Shown: piece by piece, positions 55,634 to 64,000 of the stretch | Layout of the letters: each line of letters starts with the position of its first letter | How positions within the stretch are numbered: position 1 is the first letter of the stretch | Assembly (NCBI GenBank): GCA_001910725.1 | Contig: MJGA01000006.1 | Location: 62,001 to 126,000, forward strand | Source of the DNA: Phanerodontia chrysosporium | Lineage: Eukaryota > Basidiomycota > Agaricomycetes > Polyporales > Phanerochaetaceae | Reading direction: 5' to 3' | DNA: 64,000 nucleotides | Program-made: the position numbers and the translations under genes | Notes under the pieces: model-generated | Seen by the model: only the letters and a program-made list of their open reading frames with translations | Told to the model about the DNA's origin: nothing | Databases searched by the model: none

Positions 55634-56708
55634 TGTCGCCTGCGGTCGAACGTCTTCCCCAGGTGGGCACAATAGCAACTGGTCGTGTGCTGGACAGGCG
55701 TTTTAATGGATGGCTGCACAGCCCGGACCCTATGCCATGTATCAGGCGAAGACAAAGCGTGAGCATAGGGTGCTGATGCTCATGTCTGGACTGAATAGAG
55801 GCGTTCTGTCGGAGATAGCCTGCGCAGAGAAGCATTGACACATAACACCGAGGTTCACTGACCGCGAGCTGTATTTGATGGTAGCGCGGGTGCCTACTTC
55901 TCATTCCAAACACCTGGAGAAATGACACACGTCAGCCGTGAGGGCTAGACGGTTGTAACACTGGATGTCCGTAGAACCCAAGATCCACTCTCCATTGTGA
56001 CGTGCTGGCGTCGCAGGGCTCAACATTATTTGTGCTAATAGAATTGCTGTTAGTTCGAGAAGCAGGAAGGTACGATTCGTAGCATGTGCAGTGCCTCGTA
56101 CCGATTTCTGAGAAGCCCGTTGTCTTCTTAAAATAAGAAACGACAGCACATGGGGCATCAACTGATGTCTTTTGGCCTACCTATGGCGGCTGTGCGTCGT
56201 CAACATGGCGCGCAGTGATAAGTTAAGTAGGTGAAGAGCACACGGCGAATTTGTCAGCAAGACAGCATATGCAGTGCACGAAGGGAAGTCGAGCTGGTCT
56301 GTGACACGTGAGAGAAACAATCATCCTTCAGTGGCGAAAGATGATCATAAGAGAAGCGAGGTTAAATCTTCCTTGCACCCTGGGCAAGGGGTACCTCATG
56401 AGATTCACACGGTGCCACAACTGCGACTGCAGAGGTTTTTTGGCCGTCCGTAACGGACGCAGCTCTACTCATCGTGGGTCACGTACCGTCCGAGAACGCT
56501 TTGCTCGCCTACGTAGAAATCAGAGACCAACTGGATTGTATGGTATTGTTTATAATCACGGAGATCTATTCTGGATATTCATAGTCAGGAGGTGACCAAT
56601 TGATCGACGCAGCACTCACTTAGGAACACGGATTGTACAGCGACGGCAGACGCAAGGCAATATACTTTCGAGCGTCCACCCCTTTTGCTAGTTGGATGGT
56701 TAATGCCT
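55634..56708. other. Intergenic, no gene supported
   Basis: About 1.1 kb between two minus-strand genes. Short frames occur on both strands (for example 55530-55928 minus and 56308-56595 plus) without motifs or splice logic. It should contain the promoter of the DUF6534 gene. Confidence 0.45.
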
Positions 56709-58492
56709 TCACCGTCTTCTGGAGAGCGTCGCATTCATGGCCCATCCAATAGCTACGACAAGCGCTGCTGCCGCAAAGCATGTCCCAGCGTACACGATAA
56801 CCTTCTCGTACGAGCCGTGGTAAGCACCGCCAATGCCGGTAGGCTCATCGCCCAGGCCGGACTGGAAGTTGGTCTGGAGGGCGGTCGAGATAGGCGTCGA
56901 AAGAATGTTCCCGATTCCGCGGAAAAGCATCAGGCAGCCCATCATCGACGTCGTGTGGGTCGGATCGTCCTCTGTCGACGAGAGTTCAGTGATGACGCCC
57001 TGAGAGTGATTACGCGACTTACTGGCAATAGGCCTCAGGAAGCTAGCCCAAAGGCTTGTCCAACCGCCAGCCAGAGAGCCATAGGCGATGCCGTACACAA
57101 GCACTCCGGCGAAGGTGTACGACAACGCTCCCCAGAGGACGAAAATGGAAAGCGACGTGAGCATCAAGGTTGTGGAAGCGATGAGCCAGGGATTGATGAT
57201 ATCTGACAGCATGCCGCTGCTCAGGCGACCGACGAGTGAGGCTGCATTGAGGAGCGCAAGCGAAAGTGAAGAGTCTCGCGAGCTGAGGCGCAGCGAAGAC
57301 GCGTATGCTAGAAGTGCGCGTGAGCTCTAACTATCTGCAGTGATCACATGTAAAGCAGTACGCACTCGGAAGCCACAGCAACGGAACGAAATATGCCAGT
57401 CCTTGGAGCGTGTTTGCGACGTTGATGACCCAGAACGTTTTGTCCTTCAGCCAGAACAGCCGATGCTCAGAAAACGCCCTTGGATTGACTGGACCATGAA
57501 CCATACGGGCTTCGGGAAGGCGACCGCGGACGAAGGGAGGATGGCAGTGAGGATACCGAGGCAGACGATGCTGTAGACTCGCAGAACCTTCGCACTACCA
57601 TACTTATCCACGAGGGGAGGCAGAATCAGTGGCAGCACCAGACCACCACACGCAGTGCCTGTTGCAATGTGAAGTTATGAAGTATACTCGCTATAGTGTA
57701 CCTGCTCGACCTACCAGCATCAATGATACCCAGCGCCAGCCCGCGTCGCTCGACGAACCAATCAGACATATAATAGATAGCTGGAGCATAGAGTAATGCT
57801 ACATGCGCGCTGTCAGTCGTATCAAGAGATATCGATCTTTGCGACATACCTCCACCAATGGCGTACAGGACACCTTGCAGTGCTAGGAGCGTTGGAATCT
57901 GCAACGGTTCAATGATGGTTCAAAGTTGTCCGTCGGGATATAACTCACATTACGCGCAAAGCTCGCAGCGAATAGACTGACGAAGATAAGAGCCACACCC
58001 AGCCACATCGCCTTGCGCCGATGACGCGGGAAACGAGCCGCAGTAGGAAACGATACCGACGCTGCGCGAACGTCAGGAACGTCTCCACTGACCGAGAACG
58101 CAGGGGGGGGGGGGGACTCACCAGCACCATACATTATTCCAGAGGCCATGGGACCAATTAGAGGGAGAAGTCCTCTCGCATGCTTTTGGGATGCCCATGC
58201 TGGATCTTCGAGGTACTTCACCAAGAATACACCATAGGCGTTTGGAAAGCCCCAGACGAGGCCTTCGATGAGAAATGCTCCAGCCAACTACGAAACAAAG
58301 ACTTGAGCTTTCTTCGGCGTCTGGGCGATGGCTGAGTATACGTACGAAAGACCACGCGCCGAATCCTCGGTCTACTGGTGCGAGTGAGCTTTCATTGAGG
58401 TGCGCGTTCTCTACAGATCCTTCGGCGCTCCTTGAAGGCGTCGGTGTCGCGGCTGGCTCGGAGAAAGTTTGGAGCTCGACCGGCGAAGACAT
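56709..58492 (-). CDS. MFS transporter, monocarboxylate-transporter-like
   Basis: Start taken at MSSPVELQTFSEPAATPTPS (58492); a Met at 58657 would add 55 residues. Membrane segments come from AGAFLIEGLVWGFPNAYGVFLVKY, ASGIMYGAG, AMWLGVALIFVSLFAASFA, LLALQGVLYAIGG and LLYAPAIYYMSDWFVERRGLALGII. DAGTACGGLVLPLILPPLVDKYG continues across an intron, as in the MCT (SLC16-like) family that imports monocarboxylates or related acids with protons. The second half holds FWVINVANTLQGLAYFVPLLWLP and ends NATLSRRR. Near 57513 the reading FPEARMVHGPVNP needs one more G. A 13-base C tract follows one splice donor. Confidence 0.85.
58103..58115 (+). repeat. Run of 13 G inside an intron
   Basis: On the minus strand this is a C13 tract directly after the splice donor GTGAGT of the MCT-like transporter gene. 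The length of such runs is often miscalled, but here it is intronic and does not affect the frame. Confidence 0.9.
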
Positions 58493-58849
58493 CTGGGAGG
58501 AGGACTTCGACGATGAAGCCACGGTCAGGGATGGGTTGCAGTCTCGAAGACCTGCAAAGTGTATGAATATCCTAGAAATATTCAGGACTGACTCATGGCA
58601 ATCATCCGATTGATCGACCGCTCCTAGTGCCAAGTCATCTGGTCTAGCCCATGACACAATGCGTTTCTATCGCTCGTAAGACAGAGGAGCATGACCATTG
58701 AGAATTGATCACTTCGCCACTCGGCTCTCGTTACCAATTAGCTTTAGCCTGGTGGTCGACGCTGATGTTGAACTTGCAGCCTGAGGAGAAATCTAATTTG
58801 GGTCGCAAATGCGAGTGAAATAGTACTGTAGGCTGGCTCCACATTACAA

Positions 58850-58938
58850 GCCCGCTTAGCTCAGTGGTAGAGCGCGCCACTCGTACGATCAAATGATCGG
58901 ATATGGTGAGGTCGGTTGTTCAATCCAGCCAGTGGGCA
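58850..58938 (+). tRNA. tRNA-Thr (anticodon CGU) with 17-nt intron
   Basis: The acceptor stem GCCCGCT pairs with AGTGGGC, with discriminator A at 58938. The D arm is GCTCAGTGGTAGAGC. The anticodon stem CGCCA pairs with TGGTG around the loop CTCGTA-A, giving anticodon CGT at 58882-58884 (reads ACG, threonine). The T arm is GGTTG-TTCAATC-CAGCC with a 7-nt loop. An intron of 17 nt (58886-58902) sits one base after the anticodon, the canonical position, and contains the inverted repeat CGATCA-AA-TGATCG. A TTTTT tract at about 58952 can terminate Pol III. Confidence 0.93.
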
Positions 58939-59655
58939 TAACATTTTGACGTTTTTGAGAGCTTCATTCTATTTTTTTCACTTTCGTCACATTGTGCCTC
59001 GCTCGTTTACTGCATCCAACAAGGACTGCCCAAATTCCAACATCGACTGAGCGACCGTGAAAACACGAGTGCGTTAGCGTACAGCTCGTCTAGCGCCGAC
59101 GCGCACGGAAGGCAACTTTGAGTCACGTCTCACCCTTCCATGCAACTCCGTCTAGGCATTGCTATTCATCACGACTCTAGCAGCAGCAAGTAACTTATCA
59201 AGGTTTGTTTTGTACACCTATGCGCTGCGAACACTACGTCAGTTCGCCCCTATGCTCTTACTCGAGTAGCCGTGCGGATTGCGGCAAAGTCTCTCCTGTC
59301 AGCCGCACACAGACTTGGTCGTCAGCCTTCAACTACATCGCGACTATTTCGATTGGATGAATGATTTCCGGGAGCAGTCCGCTGTGTGGGACGGCCTGTG
59401 GTCACAACCTGCGAAGCTGTGTCCCATTGCAGTAGGTGCTTAGCAAAGAAGCGTTTCAGGTCGCACGGCAGCGACGTAGTCGACCTTCTCCGGCGGCGGA
59501 CGAGCGGGCCATACAGTCTGACCTTTGTTCCACAGCAATGAGAAACCCTAGATGGCTCATGCGGTCCGATGGATCGGTCTAAAGAGGGGCGTACATAAAG
59601 GTGAGTCGTGGCAACTGTGGTGGATATCGCTCACTCTGATCTACGTTCAGCTGTC
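58939..59655. other. Intergenic, no gene supported
   Basis: About 720 nt between the tRNA and the first P450. A T-rich tract follows the tRNA. No conserved frame was found; it presumably carries the P450 promoter. Confidence 0.5.
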
Positions 59656-61836
59656 ATGGATAGCGCTGTCTATCATTATTTGCAACGCAAGCTTCCTCGT
59701 GCAGATTTCGCCGTGGAGATGGCCGTGCGTGAAGCTATCTTGATCATAGCCCTGTTTGCTGTGGTGAGTACCGTCTGCGGCCACGACGCTCCGTGCCTAT
59801 CATTGGCTGAGCAAACGGCCAGATTTCGCATGTCATCTTCAGGCAATGGGAGGTTATGCATTGCTCTGTGGTGCTAGGCCTGCTTGTCGTGATCCCTGCT
59901 GTCTTGTCTACACCCCTTGTTTCCGACTTCGGGATCCCATGCGGGCTCGCTCTAGGCTTTACAACATACTTCGCCGTTCTACTGCTGTCTATCACACTGT
60001 ATCGAATCTCGCCCTTCCACCCAATCGCGCGCTATCCGGGACCACTGCTGGCCAAAATCTCGAAAATATACCATGTCTCCAAGATTTGGTCCGGGAAACA
60101 ACATCTCTACTTGCAGAGGCTGCATGAAAAATATGGTGATATTGTGAGAATCGGTACGCTTTGCTCCTTACAGAGTTGTTGGCTGGACTTAGTGCTGCTA
60201 CAGGTCCAAACGAGCTGTCCATCCGCGACGTGTCATGCATCACTCCCGCCCTCGGCGCACAGGGGATGCCGAAAGGACCTAGTGAGCGCCATTTCCGCCT
60301 TTGTACGTATGTGGAATACTGAGATCTCCTGAGTGTTCAACGGGAGACACTTATGGCCAGAAACTCACTCGCTGATCGGCTTTCGCGACCCGAAAGAGCA
60401 CCAGCGCCGCCGCCGCCCATGGAACCGTGCATTCAACACCGCGTCCGTGAAGGAGTTCAATCCCATCATACAAGCCCGTGTGCAAGAGCTAGGCGATGCG
60501 TTTGCTGCCAGGGAGGGACAAGTCGTCGATCTCGCGGAGTGGATCGGGTTCTTTACGTGAGTTCGGGCTTGCGCTGTCCGTGGTATCGCAGACTGAACTC
60601 GTCTACAGATATGACTTCATGGGGGACATGGTGTACGCATTTTACTGTGCGCTTCAGGCTCACTTACCGAGGACTCGTCAGGTTCGGGGGCTGGACCCAC
60701 ATGGTTCGTGAAGGTGCGGACCATAACGGCCTTTGGCAGCTCATCAAGTCAGGCATGAAGTACGTATCTGGAGTTTCGGACCCATGGAATGCTCTGACAT
60801 GTCGCTGTTCAGGGTCTCTTTCGTTTACGAGCACATCCCGTGGTTGTCCTACTACGTAAAGAAGCTCCCTGGTGCTGGAAGCGACCTAAAGATGATGCGT
60901 GCCATGGCTTTTGGGCAGACCGAGAAGCGATACGCGACAACTACGACGACCAGGGACCTGTTCTACTATTTGGTTAGTGCCATCCGTTTCAGTTAACAAT
61001 TCCACTTCTCAATCTACCCAATAGACCAACGAAGACGGCTCAGAGAAAGTCGATCCGCCCAAGGCTGTCGTCATCTCTGACGGTGCACTTGCCCTGATAG
61101 CAGGGTCCGACACCACGAGTACTGTGCTCACTAGCACGTTCTACTGCCTCTTGCGCAACCCCGAGACCTACAAGCGACTGCAGGAAGAAGTCGACATGTT
61201 CTATCCTGCGGGTGAGGGTTCGCTCGACCCGAAGCACTTGCCGGAGATGCATTATCTAGAGGCGGTCATGCATGTACACCGTGTTGCGGTCTTAAGCGAT
61301 GTGACTAACTGAAGCATTTTCAGCATGGAGGGCCTGCGACTTTTCCCCGCGGTACCTAGTGGAACGCAACGTGCGCCAGAGGTCGGCAAAGGAGGCAAGG
61401 CTATAGGACCCTAGTGAGTTTCTCTCAGTTGTCACATCGGACTGCATACTTATCGACCGTGATGCTTAGCTACATTCCCGAAGGGACGCAGACACGCCTT
61501 CATTTCTGGTCGATACACCGCGACCCACGCAACTTCTCGCATCCGGAGATGTTCTGGCCGGACCGCTGGCTCATTGCTGAGGGTCTGCAAGAGTGCGTGG
61601 GCGAGAAGCTCGTTCACAACCCGAACGCGTGGCTTCCGTTCTCATTCGGCCCGTCAAATTGCGTCGGGAAGAACCTTGCGATGCAAGAGATGCGCATGCT
61701 CGTGTGTCATCTCGTGCAGCGGTTCAATTTCCGCTTCGCCGACGGCTATGACCCTGCGCAGTACGAGCGGGATTGGCAGGATCGGTTCGTGGTGATGATT
61801 GGGCAGCTGCCCGTGACGATTGAGCGAAGGGCGTAG
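59656..61836 (+). CDS. Cytochrome P450 monooxygenase, tandem copy 1
   Basis: The N-terminal membrane region has two hydrophobic segments (AILIIALFAV and VVLGLLVVIPAVL; then LLLSITLYRISPFHP) before the proline-rich hinge YPGPLLAK. Core motifs: AGSDTTS of helix I at about 61101, ExxR in MEGLRLFP at about 61325, and the heme ligand loop FSFGPSNCVGKN at about 61643-61675 with its cysteine. The end is PVTIERRA. Introns join in frame, including a GTACGC donor after GDMV. I chose MDSAVYHYLQ as the start; MAVREAIL at 59719 is possible. Fungal microsomal P450s of this type oxidise hydrophobic metabolites or xenobiotics using CPR. Family number and substrate are not assigned. Confidence 0.92.
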
Positions 61837-63234
61837 AGAAGGGTTGTCTGTGCGCTGCTGCGGTGGTCGTAGACCAGGATGGCTTTTTGTCTTTGTGTTC
61901 TTACGTCGTGTGCGTAAGTTAGAACTTGAAGAATGCCAAGTGCTCGACGCGTCAGGCGCTTATGAACACATCTCTTTCTCTTGACCGTCATCGTGGCCTT
62001 CACCAAAAAGATATACATGTACTGGACATCTATATCCTGTCGGACGCTGCAGAGCCCTTACGTCGCGTGGCGCACTATTCCATCAGCGCAGCCATGAAGA
62101 TGTGGATGCCTTGCATGCGGACGACCCCTCAACTGTCTCTCACCTATCATGCTTGCTCTCGGCGAGGGCTGCGCCCAGCAGAAACCATATGCACCATTTC
62201 TTCAATGTTTCCATCCGCCGTAATCCTGGGCTGCGGTCTCATCACGCGTATGCTCGGATATCTATGCCTGTTAACCTTGTTGACCGGTCATCGGGGTTGG
62301 TTTTGGTATCAACCTTCAAGCTGCGAGCTTCCATACTGCAGTATGTCAATGCCTCGGTGTGTGGATATTCTGCTCCGTTTACTACTAAACATGCTCACAC
62401 CCAGTTCAGACCGTGTTGCTACGATATGCCGTCTACGGTTCCAGAAGACCTGAACATCCTGCATCAGCTCCGCACGACTGTGCGAAATGCAAGCTGAAGG
62501 GTCATGCCAGCTCTCACATAGACCCTTTTACTGCTGCGAGATGGAGTTAACTAGAAGCAGCTCAGGGGTAGGCCAAGCTCTCATCGCCCTGATACCTGCG
62601 GCTCTGACGGAAGGCTCTTATCGTGTCCACCCAAGAACTCCTACGCGACTGAGTTGTCGCGAGGTCGCGCCGTGAAGTGTGGACTAGGGAGCGCTAGAGC
62701 GTGCGACGCTGCCATGTTGCTACGGTGCGGAGTAGTCCCTCCGGCGAGTTTCTCTCCGACTCGGGCTTTCAGGCAGACCGACTCAAGCGACATTTCTGTC
62801 AAAGCCCGTCTTTGTATGAGAGCATGCATATCACGAACGGAGCGCCATCATTCCCCTTTGACGGGCTGCGACTCCACTTCAAGAAGGCGCAGCAAAACGT
62901 AGGCGTCGCTACAGAGAGCTGTTTCACGTTTCTCCGGGCGTCATTTCATCCTCTGAGCGGCGGCGCGGCGGCCCCCTGTTGCAGGATCGTGACATCTCAC
63001 CAGGTCGATCATGCGAAGGGCGTGCACGAGAGCCGGCAGTGCACACTCTTGTGGAAGTTCGCGCTACTGAAGCTATTCGTCTGATCTCTGCAGGCCGAAC
63101 GCGTCTAAACGATCTTTATAAGGCGGGGGGTTTGGTGGGTTTTGCATTGTCTGAAGGCGCCCCTGCCGTCCCCCGGCTCTCTGAACGAAAGCGTGCATCT
63201 CTTAGACACGTTGCTTCGCACAGGGGCCCTTCGT
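61837..63234. other. Spacer between tandem P450 genes
   Basis: About 1.4 kb. Frames of up to 175 codons are present on the plus strand (61926-62453), but without motifs. A TATAAGG at about 63117 lies some 120 nt before the second P450 ATG and is a fair promoter candidate. Confidence 0.5.
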
Positions 63235-64000
63235 ATGGCCGGTGACCTCTCTACTCGCGATGCCTTGGGCATCATAGTTGTGTCGGCCTTGGTACGTCTC
63301 GCTGCTGGAGCTCCATAAACCAAATTACTGCTGATACGGCGGCATTGTACAGGGCACGCACGCCATCTTCAAACGATGGGAAATCAAGCATATCTTGGTC
63401 GTGTCAACGCTGCTGTTGTTTCTTCCTGCGGCTCTATCAACCCTGCTCATCCCTCATCTCGGGAGTTTCAAAGGGATCGCCGCCGGCTTCTCAGTGTATT
63501 TCATTACGCTTCTTTCGTCTATCACACTTTATCGTATATCCCCTTTCCACCCGCTCGCACACTACCCGGGTCCACTCCTACCCAAGATCTCCAAGATCTA
63601 CCACATAGCCAAGGTCTCTTCCGGGAAGCAGCATCTCTATCTGCAGGAACTGCACAACCAATACGGAGATATTGTCAGGTTTGGTACAAGTTTCCTGAGC
63701 CGTTCACAGTATAAGAGCGGCTATTGACGCGTTTTACAGGACCGAATGAGGTGTCCATCCGCGATGCTTCGTGCATCATGCCCGTCCTCGGAGCGCAGGG
63801 CATGCCAAAGGGTCCTAGTAAGACCATCACCTGCAGAATAGTGCTGCAGCTCTGAACATACACCTCTCCAGTGTGGCAGGGACGACATTTCTGGACGGAA
63901 GTTCATACGCTCATTGGCTTCCGGGACCCGAAAGCGCACCAGCGTCGACGTCGCCCATGGAACCGGGCGTTCAACACTGCCGCGATGAAAGAGTATACAC
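63235..64000 (+). CDS. Cytochrome P450 monooxygenase, tandem copy 2, cut by window end
   Basis: Starts MAGDLSTRDALGIIVVSAL. An intron joins GTHAIFKRWEIKHILVV, then the same anchor and hinge as copy 1 (ITLYRISPFHPLAHYPGPLLPKISKIYH; SGKQHLYLQELHNQYGDIVRFG). The next exons read PNEVSIRDASCIMPVLGAQGMPKGP and GRHFWTEVHTLIGFRDPKAHQRRRRPWNRAFNTAAMKEY. They are collinear with copy 1 and share its intron positions, so this is a tandem duplicate. The helix I, ExxR and heme parts lie beyond the window. The frame is intact as far as it goes. Confidence 0.9.

Noticed and set aside
1..64000. CRISPR arrays, bacterial operons or prophage
   Set aside because: No regular spacer-repeat arrays; spliced genes and a Pol III tRNA with intron show nuclear eukaryotic DNA.

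Overview
The window looks like a basidiomycete chromosome, most likely a wood-decay agaricomycete of polypore type. Almost every gene is split by 45-65 nt GT-AG introns. The families present point the same way: tandem membrane P450s, a DUF6534 seven-helix protein, a long DEUBAD-bearing RPN13, F-box and F-box-like expansions, and a Ty3/gypsy element. All gene models were read by eye from six-frame translation and splice signals; no database search was run.

Layout. 1-5957: a Ty3/gypsy LTR retrotransposon on the minus strand, cut by the window start, with gag and a pol that is open to the edge. Pol carries protease, dUTPase, RT, RNase H and integrase. The LTR-PBS arrangement looks like Tf1-type self-priming. 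5987-17972: ARL8 GTPase, proteasome receptor RPN13, a lineage-specific protein, an F-box protein, a SCOC-like coiled-coil protein and RAD50. 18.0-23.2 kb: an unusual fusion of an NRPS-type adenylation domain with a ferric-reductase-like membrane oxidoreductase. 23.5-27.8 kb: a SET/MYND protein and a DUF4436 membrane protein. 28.2-34.5 kb: three related F-box-like proteins around a DHA1-type transporter; a broken fourth copy lies at 44.7 kb. 35.0-40.1 kb: an M3 metallopeptidase and a Ste7/Fuz7-type MAPKK. 40.5-49.8 kb: two DUF2235 hydrolase paralogues followed by two short-chain dehydrogenase paralogues, all on the minus strand. 50.5-58.5 kb: APC2, a DUF6534 protein and an MCT-like transporter. 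58.85 kb: an intron-containing tRNA-Thr(CGU). 59.6-64.0 kb: two tandem P450s, the second running off the window.

Most genes are independent housekeeping or accessory genes, and I see no convincing metabolic cluster. Three things stand out. First, the retroelement combines a dUTPase, a self-priming signature, intact reading frames and an insertion only 29 nt upstream of the ARL8 start codon. Second, the adenylation/oxidoreductase fusion shows no carrier domain. Third, there is a pervasive pattern of single-base frameshifts, nearly all apparent losses from G/C runs, in otherwise well-conserved genes including APC2. This looks more like residual consensus error than real pseudogenes, so broken genes here should be judged with care.
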